A DNA stretch of 41,704 nt, taken from assembly GCA_024641965.1 (NCBI GenBank), contig JAHECC010000017.1:1-41704 (forward strand), in the 5' to 3' direction. This document shows, in pieces, positions 9,562 to 17,827 of the stretch (position 1 is the stretch's first letter; the number at the start of each line of letters is the position of its first letter). The translations under genes were made by a program, and so were the position numbers. This DNA comes from Rubrivivax sp. Its GTDB lineage: Bacteria > Pseudomonadota > Gammaproteobacteria > Burkholderiales > Burkholderiaceae_C. The notes below the pieces were generated by a model. It searched no databases, was not told the origin of the DNA, and worked only from the letters and a program-made list of their open reading frames with translations.

Positions 9562-10602
9562 TCAGGACACGCATTGCTCCAGCCCCTGCAGCAGGATGTC
9601 CTTGGGCAGGTCGATGCCGATGAACACCATCTTGCTGGTCTTTTTCTCGCCCGCTGCCCATTTCGGACCCAGATCGCTGCCCATCAACTGGTGCACGCCC
9701 TGGAAGATGACCTTGCGTTCGCTGCCCTTGAGGTGCAGCACACCCTTGTAGCGCAGCATCTTCGGTCCGTAGACCTGCACGATCGCACCCAGGAAGTCCT
9801 CCAGCTTGGCCGGGTTCAGCGGCTTGTCGGCATGGAACACGAAGGACTTGACATCGTCGTCGTGATGGTGGTGGTGCGGGTGGTCACAGTGCTCGCCATG
9901 CTCGTGGTCGTGATGATCATGGTCATGGTGGTCATCGTTGGCCGACAGGAATTCCGGGTCGATGTCCAGCTTGGCGTTGAGGTTGAAGCCGCGCAGGTCG
10001 AAGACCTCGGCGATCGGCACCTCGCCGAAATGCACCTTGCGCTGCGGCGCGCGCGGGTTCATGTGCTTCAGCCGATGGATCAGCGCGTCCACCTCGCCCT
10101 TTTCCACCAGATCGGCCTTGCTGATGAAGATCTGGTCGGCAAAACCCACCTGGCGCCTTGCCTCCTGGCGCGTGTCGAGCTGGCTGTCGGCATGCTTGGC
10201 ATCGACCAGCGTCAGGATCGAATCGAGCAGATAGCTTTCGGCGATCTCGTCGTCCATGAAGAAGGTCTGCGCCACCGGCCCGGGGTCGGCCAGCCCGGTG
10301 GTCTCGATGACCACACGGTCGAAGTCGAGTTCGCCCTTGCGCTTCTTCTCCGCCAGGTCGGACAAGGTCGTGCGCAGGTCCTCGCGGATCGAGCAGCACA
10401 CGCAGCCGTTGTTCAGTTGCACGATCTGTTCGCCGCTGTCGCGCACCAGGATCTCGTTGTCGATGTTCTCGGCACCGAATTCGTTCTCGATCACGGCGAT
10501 CTTCTGGCCGTGCGACTCGCTGAGCACGCGCTTGAGCAACGTGGTCTTGCCGGAGCCGAGAAAGCCGGTGAGGATGGTGGCGGGAATCAACACTTGGGAC
10601 AT
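9562..10602 (-). CDS. COG0523 (CobW/Zng1-type) GTPase, putative metal chaperone
   Basis: G3E-family P-loop GTPase thought to deliver metal, often zinc, to client proteins. 346 aa: Walker A GFLGSGKTT (13-21), the metal-binding CVCC (67-70) of the family's CxCC, ETTGLADPGP switch region, and an NKxD-like ISKADL. A His/Asp-rich insert (about residues 223-252; DNA 9850-9945) suggests strong metal binding. The CobW C-terminal domain follows (MLRYKGVLHLKG). I start at ATG 10602; a TTG three codons upstream also opens the frame. It precedes dksA in the same direction by 178 bases. Pairing of a zinc-free DksA with a COG0523 protein recalls the zinc-starvation locus of Pseudomonas aeruginosa, but whether this locus responds to zinc is an inference. 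No Zur box was recognised. Confidence 0.92.
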   Translation of the reverse strand: MSQVLIPATILTGFLGSGKTTLLKRVLSESHGQKIAVIENEFGAENIDNEILVRDSGEQIVQLNNGCVCCSIREDLRTTLSDLAEKKRKGELDFDRVVIETTGLADPGPVAQTFFMDDEIAESYLLDSILTLVDAKHADSQLDTRQEARRQVGFADQIFISKADLVEKGEVDALIHRLKHMNPRAPQRKVHFGEVPIAEVFDLRGFNLNAKLDIDPEFLSANDDHHDHDHHDHEHGEHCDHPHHHHHDDDVKSFVFHADKPLNPAKLEDFLGAIVQVYGPKMLRYKGVLHLKGSERKVIFQGVHQLMGSDLGPKWAAGEKKTSKMVFIGIDLPKDILLQGLEQCVS

Positions 10603-11049
10603 GGTGAGCAAACTCGCAGATACAACCTGCGTCAGATGGGGGCGCCGGACTGTCCTTCAAGGGCTGACTGCTGTCAAGCGCGAAAATGACGCCTATCGAA
10701 GCGCGCCTCAGCGATGGCACGCCGGCACGGGCTCGACCGAGCGTTCGCTGGGGTACAGAAGCAGCCGACCCTTCCGGTTGGCGTGATAGTCGATCACTTG
10801 CGCCTGGACCTGCAGACGGATGCGATAGCCGAGCACCAGCGCCAGTGCGCGCGGCGCGGACCATCGCCACGAGCCCGAAGGGCGACGCCGCTGCAACGCT
10901 GGCTGGGTTGGCGCCTGTGGGCTATGCCGCACACGCCCGCGGGCAGAACAGCAATAACAAGCGGCGCATGCCGCATCATGCACCCGCCGTGGCCTGCGGG
11001 CGCTGCGTGCTGCGGTATTCTTCGCTTGCCTTCACTACCGACACCTTCT
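10603..11049. other. Intergenic region between the cobW-like gene and corC
   Basis: This ~450-base gap separates divergent genes and should hold both promoters. Apart from the possible minus-strand ORF described at 10708-10983, I see no RNA gene, repeat or terminator. A TATTCT hexamer at 11016-11021 could be a -10 element for corC, but no convincing -35 lies 16-18 bases before it. Confidence 0.5.
10708..10983 (-). CDS. Possible small unknown ORF or gene remnant upstream of the CobW-like gene
   Basis: A 91-codon minus-strand frame whose last ~45 codons (LGYRIRLQVQAQVIDYHANR, then KGRLLLYPSERSVEPVPACHR) have almost only G or C at the third position, typical of real genes here. The upstream half (Cys- and Arg-rich, ordinary third positions) looks non-coding, so the true start is unclear and no ATG with a ribosome site is visible close to the good part. 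It may be a short gene using GTG at L-V-L-G, or the 3' remnant of a longer gene. I recognise no family. It lies between the divergent cobW-like gene and corC. Confidence 0.3.
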   Translation of the reverse strand: MHDAACAACYCCSARGRVRHSPQAPTQPALQRRRPSGSWRWSAPRALALVLGYRIRLQVQAQVIDYHANRKGRLLLYPSERSVEPVPACHR

Positions 11050-11925
11050 GTGTCCGATCCCCAGAGCGCCCGGCCATCACGCGACGATGCGGACAAGCGA
11101 TCCTTGTTCGAACGGTTGGTTGAATTCATATCACCAGGCCCGGACTCGCGCGCCGAACTGATCGCCACGTTGGCCGATGCCGAGCAGCGCGAGCTGATCG
11201 AGCCCGAATCGCGGTTGATGCTCGAAGGCGTGCTGCGCATGGCCGACATGAGCGCCGGCGACGTGATGGTGGCCGCCCCGCGCATGGACCTGTTGGACAT
11301 CGACTCGCCCTACGACGAACTGCTGGGCGTGGTCATCCAGACCGCACACTCGCGCTTTCCGGTGTACGACGGCAAGCGCGAGAACATCATCGGCATCCTC
11401 ATGGCCAAGGACCTGCTGAAGCTGCAGCGCGCGCCCGAACTGAACCTGCGCACGCTGCTGCGACCAGCGGTGTTCGTGCCCGAATCGAAGCGGCTGAACG
11501 AACTGCTGCGCGATTTCCGCTCCAACCGCAATCACCTGGCCATCGTCATCGACGAGTTCGGCCAGACCGCCGGGCTGATCACCATCGAGGACGTGCTGGA
11601 AGAGATCGTCGGCGAGATCGAGGACGAGTTCGACGACAAGGACGAAGAAAGCGGCGTCTACACGCTGGCCGACGGTACGCACCGCGTCGCCGGTGACACC
11701 TCGATTGCTTCAGTTTGCGAGGCCTTCGGGCTGCATCTTCCCGATGACGAGTTCAAGACCATCGGCGGCCTCGTCGCGCACGAACTCGGGCGTGTGCCGC
11801 GGCGCGGCGAGACCGTGGAGGTCGGTGGGCTGCGTTTTGCCGTGATGCTGGCGCGCGGCGGCGCCGTGCGCTGGTTTCGCGTGGCCCGCGCCCCCGGCCC
11901 CGGGACATCGAGCGACGACGCTTGA
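11050..11925 (+). CDS. corC: CorC/HlyC-family CBS-domain protein (YbeX-like)
   Basis: 291-aa cytosolic protein of the CorC family, linked to Mg/Co homeostasis and, in E. coli YbeX, to ribosome metabolism. A helical N-terminus (FERLVEFISPGPDSRAELIATL) is followed by two CBS motifs (about 60-190: HSRFPVYDGKRENIIGILMAKDLL and HLAIVIDEFGQTAGLITIEDVLEEIVGEIEDE). A C-terminal CorC_HlyC (transporter-associated) domain comes last (about 205-285: YTLADGTHRVAGDTSI, IGGLVAHELGRVPRRGE). The GTG at 11050 is taken as the start because similarity to the family begins at SDPQ...; the frame is open for 112 more codons upstream, which look non-coding. No clear ribosome site. Its TGA overlaps the TTG start of lnt, the usual ybeX-lnt order. 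Confidence 0.88.
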   Translation: MSDPQSARPSRDDADKRSLFERLVEFISPGPDSRAELIATLADAEQRELIEPESRLMLEGVLRMADMSAGDVMVAAPRMDLLDIDSPYDELLGVVIQTAHSRFPVYDGKRENIIGILMAKDLLKLQRAPELNLRTLLRPAVFVPESKRLNELLRDFRSNRNHLAIVIDEFGQTAGLITIEDVLEEIVGEIEDEFDDKDEESGVYTLADGTHRVAGDTSIASVCEAFGLHLPDDEFKTIGGLVAHELGRVPRRGETVEVGGLRFAVMLARGGAVRWFRVARAPGPGTSSDDA

Positions 11926-13487
11926 ACCGCGCGCCGGCGGATTCCGTGCGCTCGCTCCAGGGTCTGGCTTTGGCCCTGGTCATGGCCGGGCTGGGTGCGC
12001 TGCAGACCCTGGCCTTCGTACAGACGCACCTATGGTGGCTGCCGATCGCTTGTATGGCCGCGCTCGCCGCAGCCGTGTGGCGTGCCAAGCCCGGGCGTGC
12101 CGCTCTGCTGGGTTGGCTCTTCGGCAGCGCCTGGTTGGGCGCTGGCACGTGGTGGCTGTTCATCAGCCTGCATTTCTATGGGGGCCTTCCGGCCTGGATG
12201 GCGGTGCTGGCGGTGGCGCTGCTGGCCATGGCGCTGTCGCTATACCTGGCCATTGCCATGGCGCTGTTCGCGCGCTGGCGTTGCGGCCTTGTCTGGATCG
12301 ATATGCCCTTGTTCGCCATGTTGTGCCTGCTGGCGGAACTGGTGCGCACAGTGATCTTCACCGGCTTTCCCTGGTTGGCCAGCGGCTATGCGCAGATCGA
12401 TGCACCGTTGGCCGCCTGGGCGCCCTGGGTGGGTGTCAGCGGCATCGGCGCGCTGTGCGCCGCGATGTCTGCCCTGCTGGCCGCGGCCTGGCACCAGCGC
12501 CAACGGCCGTCTCGTGCGCTGGCGATGATCGCTGTCGTCGTGTTGTTGCCTGCGCTGTCGCCGGTGCTAGAGGTGCGCGGCTTCAGTGTGCCGAACGGTG
12601 AGCTGAGCGTGGCACTGTTGCAGGGCAACGTGCCGCAGGACGAGAAGTTCGCCGCCGAGCACCTGCCGCAGACCCTGGCCTGGGTGGCACTGGCGCTGAA
12701 GGATGCACGCGCGGAACTGGTGGTGGCCCCGGAGACCGCGGTGCCGCTGCTGCCGGAGCAACTGGCCGATCTGCTGCCCGACTACTGGCCGGCGATCCGC
12801 GAACGTTTCGAAACCTCGTCGCAGGCGGCGCTGATCGGAGTGCCATTGGGCGACTTCGACAAGGGCTATACCAACTCGGTGCTCGGGCTGTCGGCAGCCG
12901 GCCGAGGCGGCGCGCCGTACCGTTACGACAAGGTGCATCTGGTCCCCTTCGGCGAATTCATTCCGACGGGCTTCCGCTGGTTCACCGCGATGATGAACAT
13001 CCCGCTCGGCGATTTCGCGCGTGGTCCGGCGAATGCGCCGTCCTTCGTCGTCGGCAAGCAGCGCATTGCGCCGAACATCTGCTACGAGGACCTGTTCGGC
13101 GCGGAGCTGGCGCTGCGCTTTGCCGATGCGGCCAAGGCGCCGACGATATTCGCCAACGTCAGCAACATCGGCTGGTTCGGCGACACCATCGCCGTGGCCC
13201 AGCACCTGCAGATCTCGCGCATGCGCACGCTGGAATTCCAACGCCCGATGCTGCGCGCGACCAACACCGGTGCCACCGCCATCATCGACCACCGTGCCCA
13301 GGTCGTGGCGATGCTGCCGCCGTTCACGCGCGGCGTGCTCGAAGGCGTGGTCGAAGGCCGCACGGGCATCACGCCCTTCGCCTGGTGGGCGTCGCGCTAT
13401 GGCCACTGGCCCTGGCTGCTGCTGTGTGCCGCGGTGATCGGTGCGGCGTGGCTGGTGAGGATCCGAGGCGCGCGTCCGACTCGCTAA
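11922..13487 (+). CDS. lnt: Apolipoprotein N-acyltransferase
   Basis: Last step of lipoprotein maturation: transfers an acyl chain from phospholipid to the N-terminal Cys of apolipoproteins, at the periplasmic face of the inner membrane. 521 aa with about six N-terminal transmembrane segments (15-215), a periplasmic nitrilase-like domain (about 220-490) and a final membrane helix (near 490-512). The Glu-Lys-Cys triad is complete: Glu271 (VVAPETAVP), Lys337 (YDKVHLVPFGEF) and Cys387 (NICYEDLFG), close to E. coli 267/335/387. I place the start at TTG 11922, which overlaps the corC stop (TTGA); GTG 11946 is an alternative. Co-transcribed with corC. Confidence 0.94.
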   Translation: MNRAPADSVRSLQGLALALVMAGLGALQTLAFVQTHLWWLPIACMAALAAAVWRAKPGRAALLGWLFGSAWLGAGTWWLFISLHFYGGLPAWMAVLAVALLAMALSLYLAIAMALFARWRCGLVWIDMPLFAMLCLLAELVRTVIFTGFPWLASGYAQIDAPLAAWAPWVGVSGIGALCAAMSALLAAAWHQRQRPSRALAMIAVVVLLPALSPVLEVRGFSVPNGELSVALLQGNVPQDEKFAAEHLPQTLAWVALALKDARAELVVAPETAVPLLPEQLADLLPDYWPAIRERFETSSQAALIGVPLGDFDKGYTNSVLGLSAAGRGGAPYRYDKVHLVPFGEFIPTGFRWFTAMMNIPLGDFARGPANAPSFVVGKQRIAPNICYEDLFGAELALRFADAAKAPTIFANVSNIGWFGDTIAVAQHLQISRMRTLEFQRPMLRATNTGATAIIDHRAQVVAMLPPFTRGVLEGVVEGRTGITPFAWWASRYGHWPWLLLCAAVIGAAWLVRIRGARPTR

Positions 13488-14298
13488 GGCCGCACGCGCT
13501 GCCACGGCGCCATGCCCAAACGGCCCCGCAACCCGCGCGATCTGGTGGGTGTTCATCGAAGTGGCCCCTGGTCTCGATGCCAATACGGCTGCGCCGGCCG
13601 CAGCGATACTTCGGCGCCCAGCGAAGTGTCGGCGTTGGGTGGCGGCGCAAGATTCACGCCACATACTTTGTTCAAACCTGCTTGCCGATGCACCCTTATT
13701 CGGACCGTGGGTGATCCGCTCCGCTGGGCCGTGGCGGCGGCGCCATGGCAGCTGTTCGTGGCCGCATTGGCCGGCGGTGGCAGTGGGAAGACCGTCGTTT
13801 CAATGCGCTGGCATTGGCAATGGCAATGGCGGTGGGACTGTTTGCGCACATCGGCATGATTGCCCATCTGTACGCGCTGCTGCTGCCGGCGGTGGGCGCG
13901 CAGCTTGCAGGCTCGGCCATGGGTTTCGCCATGTGGTGCAGCATTGGCGGGCGTTGGATCGTCGTGCGGCTGATGCCGCCGGCCGCCTCGCTGGCTGCTG
14001 GAGGTCGCGTCTTATGACGCGCAGTTCGTCGGCACGGCGATCTTTGGTGTGTTGCTGGCCGTGTCGGCCGCGGGGGTGCATATCGGGCGCGGTGCCGGCC
14101 ACTTCCTGATTGCGATCGCGCGGGTGCAAGGCCTGGCCATCGGCTGCCTGCTGTGGGGGCGAGAGTGCGGCTGATCCCAAGGCTCGGCGAGCGCAGGCGG
14201 CCGGAGTCGAAGTTGTCATCCATGCCCTGACGTGGCCGGTGAATCCCGGATCGCGCAAGTCTTCGCAGCGGTTGCACGCGGCGGCGCGGACCAAGTCG
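13488..14298. other. Long gap between lnt and the amidohydrolase gene
   Basis: About 810 bases without an intact gene. The middle and right part holds the MFS remnant (13700-14174). From 13488 to about 13700 I see no recognisable gene; a minus-strand frame ending near 13553 (LAPPPNADTSLGAEVSLRPA) has a mixed codon pattern and may be another fragment. From 14175 to 14298 nothing stands out, and no obvious terminator for lnt or for the convergent amidohydrolase is visible. Confidence 0.5.
13700..14174 (+). pseudogene. Decayed MFS transporter remnant
   Basis: In the frame of 13745-14017 the translation is clearly membrane-like: RRFNALALAMAMAVGLFAHI, GMIAHLYALLLPAVGAQLAG, then SAMGFAMWCSIGGRWIVVRLMP. 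It resembles the second half of an MFS permease. The frame is then lost near 13985 and continues in the next frame (RWLLEVASYDAQFVGTAIFG, VLLAVSAAG) to a stop at 14172-14174. No N-terminal half exists between lnt and here. This reads as a truncated, frameshifted transporter of the same broad type as the intact MFS gene at 33751-34980. Boundaries are approximate and the family call rests on hydrophobicity and pattern. Confidence 0.5.
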
Positions 14299-16074
<1,776 letters not shown>

Positions 16075-16111
16075 CGTTGTTCTTCCGTGATGTATGCGCC
16101 AAGCCTGGCAC

Positions 16112-16142
16112 TTGAGCCTAGCGCCAAGGCGCTTCGTAGAAT
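16112..16142 (+). promoter_or_regulatory. Candidate sigma-70-type promoter of glyQ
   Basis: TTGAGC at 16112-16117 and TAGAAT at 16137-16142 resemble -35 and -10 boxes and lie 33 bases before the glyQ ATG. The 19-base spacer is longer than ideal, so this is only a candidate. A similar TAGAAT stands 8 bases before the YgjP-type gene (21345-21350). Confidence 0.35.
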
Positions 16143-16174
16143 CTCGGGTTTACGCCCAACCGCGACCGCAACCC

Positions 16175-17092
16175 ATGTTGAGCTTCCAGCAGATCATCCT
16201 CACGCTCCAGGACTACTGGGACCGTCAGGGTTGCGCGCTGCTGCAACCTTACGACATGGAGGTCGGCGCCGGCACCAGCCACACCGCGACCTTCCTGCGC
16301 GCCATCGGCCCCGAGCCGTGGAAGGCGGCTTACGTGCAGCCCAGCCGCCGCCCCAAGGATGGCCGTTACGGCGACAACCCGAACCGGCTGCAGCACTACT
16401 ACCAGTACCAGGTGGTGCTCAAGCCCGCACCGGCGAACATTCTCGATCTTTATCTCGGCAGCCTGGAAGCGCTGGGCTTCGACCTGAAGCGCAACGACGT
16501 GCGCTTCGTCGAAGACGATTGGGAGAACCCCACGCTCGGCTGCTGGGGCCTGGGATGGGAGGTCTGGCTGAACGGCATGGAGGTGACGCAGTTCACCTAT
16601 TTCCAGCAAGTCGGCGGCATCGACTGCAAGCCGATCACCGGCGAGATCACCTACGGCCTGGAACGGCTGGCGATGTACATCCAGGGTGTGGAAAGCCTGT
16701 TCGACCTGAAGTGGGCGGAAGGGATTACCTACCGAGACGTCTATCACCAGAACGAGGTCGAGCAAAGCGCCTACAACTTCGAGCACAGCGACGTCGAGTT
16801 CCTGCTGCATGCCTTCGGCGCGCATGAGAAGCAGAGCAAGTACCTGATGGAAAAGCAGTTGGCGCTGCCGGCTTACGAGCAACTGCTGAAGGCCGGCCAC
16901 ACCTTCAACCTGCTGGATGCTCGCGGCGCCATCAGCGTGACCGAGCGTGCCGCCTACATCGGCCGCATCCGCAACCTGGCGCGTGCGGTGGCGCAGAGCT
17001 ACCTCGACAGTCGCACCAGGCTGGGTTTCCCGATGGCGCCACGCGAGTGGGCTGCCGAAGTCAGTGCCGCGCTGGCGAAGAAGGCGGCCTGA
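16175..17092 (+). CDS. glyQ: Glycine--tRNA ligase alpha subunit
   Basis: Catalytic alpha subunit of the bacterial alpha2beta2 glycyl-tRNA synthetase; activates glycine and charges tRNA-Gly together with GlyS. The 305-aa product starts with the family N-terminus [20 protein letters not shown] and contains the motifs [62 protein letters not shown] and [20 protein letters not shown]. The length is typical. ATG 16175 is chosen over an upstream in-frame ATG (16094) because similarity begins there. In most bacteria glyS follows directly; here a vapBC pair lies between (17141-17827). Confidence 0.97.
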   Translation: MLSFQQIILTLQDYWDRQGCALLQPYDMEVGAGTSHTATFLRAIGPEPWKAAYVQPSRRPKDGRYGDNPNRLQHYYQYQVVLKPAPANILDLYLGSLEALGFDLKRNDVRFVEDDWENPTLGCWGLGWEVWLNGMEVTQFTYFQQVGGIDCKPITGEITYGLERLAMYIQGVESLFDLKWAEGITYRDVYHQNEVEQSAYNFEHSDVEFLLHAFGAHEKQSKYLMEKQLALPAYEQLLKAGHTFNLLDARGAISVTERAAYIGRIRNLARAVAQSYLDSRTRLGFPMAPREWAAEVSAALAKKAA

Positions 17093-17105
17093 GCCGGTGC
17101 TACAC

Positions 17106-17125
17106 TGTAGATACATGTGTCTACA
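17106..17125. promoter_or_regulatory. Palindromic operator of the vapBC module
   Basis: The 20 bases TGTAGATACATGTGTCTACA form an inverted repeat that is perfect except for one symmetric pair (T at 17112, G at 17119). It ends 15 bases before the vapB ATG and follows the glyQ stop by 13 bases. Antitoxins with an AbrB/MazE fold usually bind such palindromes and repress their own operon. The match of position, symmetry and gene type makes an operator likely, and possibly an internal promoter (TACACT at 17101-17106 could be a -10). Confidence 0.6.
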
Positions 17126-17140
17126 TCTGAAGGGGCGACC

Positions 17141-17398
17141 ATGAGCGCGTTGGACCTGCAAGTCAGCCGCTGGGGCAACAGCCTGGCGGTGCGTATTCCG
17201 GTCGAGGTGGCGCGCAGGCTCGATGTGACCGAAGGCTCGGTGATCCATGCCGAGGTGGTGGGCCCCGCGCAGTTGCGGCTGGCCACCGGCAAGCCCTTCG
17301 ACCGACAGGCCTTTCTGGTGCGCCTGGAAGCGCTGCACCGCGACATGCCCGTGACCCAGCCGGTGGTCGAGGCGATGCGCCGCGACGCCCGGTATTGA
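17141..17398 (+). CDS. vapB: AbrB/MazE-type antitoxin (VapB-like)
   Basis: 85-aa antitoxin expected to bind and inhibit the PIN toxin encoded immediately after it and to bind the upstream palindrome. The N-terminus LQVSRWGNSLAVRIPVEVAR is the swapped-hairpin (SpoVT-AbrB) DNA-binding motif; the C-terminal third (QAFLVRLEALHRDMPVTQPV, VEAMRRDARY) is the toxin-binding tail. The start is ATG 17141, preceded by AAGGGG; an in-frame ATG at 17117 lies inside the palindrome and is unlikely. The stop is 3 bases before the toxin start. Confidence 0.85.
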   Translation: MSALDLQVSRWGNSLAVRIPVEVARRLDVTEGSVIHAEVVGPAQLRLATGKPFDRQAFLVRLEALHRDMPVTQPVVEAMRRDARY

Positions 17399-17401
17399 AG
17401 A

Positions 17402-17827
17402 TTGGTCTATCTGGACAGCAGCGCGCTCGTGGCCCTGGTCAGCAATGAGCCCACCGCACCGGCACTCAAGCGTTGGGTGGCCGGCCTGGGCGATGCTGCG
17501 CTGTGCAGCTCGGACTGGTGTGTGCCGGAAGTGGCCAGCGCGCTGGCCTTGAAGGTGCGCACCGGACAGATCGATGAAGTGCAGGCCGATGCAGCCTGGG
17601 ACAGCTTTGGCCAGGCCTGCGACGGCTTGCTCGACCTGCTGCCCATGCAGGCGGCAGACTTTTCGCTGGCCGCGCAGATGTGCCGTGTGCTTGCGTCCGG
17701 CTTGCGTGCCGGTGATGCGCTGCACCTCGCCGTGGCCGTTCGCACCCAGTGCGACGCACTGCTGTCGTTTGACCAGACCCTCAACAAGAATGCCCGGGCG
17801 AATGGCCTGGTTCTGATCACGCTATGA
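17402..17827 (+). CDS. vapC: PIN-domain ribonuclease toxin (VapC-like)
   Basis: 141-aa PIN-domain toxin; relatives cleave RNA, often initiator or other tRNAs, when freed from antitoxin. The acidic active site is complete: Asp5 (VYLDSSALV), Glu43 (CVPEVASAL), Asp105 (GLRAGDALHLAVA) and Asp124 (LLSFDQTLNKNA). Translation starts at TTG 17402, the only start close to the conserved strand, after a weak GAAG. The stop overlaps the glyS ATG (ATGA at 17824-17827), so glyS translation is probably coupled to the toxin. The complete active site argues that the module is functional. Confidence 0.87.
   Translation: MVYLDSSALVALVSNEPTAPALKRWVAGLGDAALCSSDWCVPEVASALALKVRTGQIDEVQADAAWDSFGQACDGLLDLLPMQAADFSLAAQMCRVLASGLRAGDALHLAVAVRTQCDALLSFDQTLNKNARANGLVLITL

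Noticed and set aside
9850-9945. Apparent short tandem repeat of cat/gtc/gat triplets
   Set aside because: It is the coding sequence of the His/Asp-rich insert of the COG0523 protein on the minus strand, not an independent DNA repeat or a CRISPR array.
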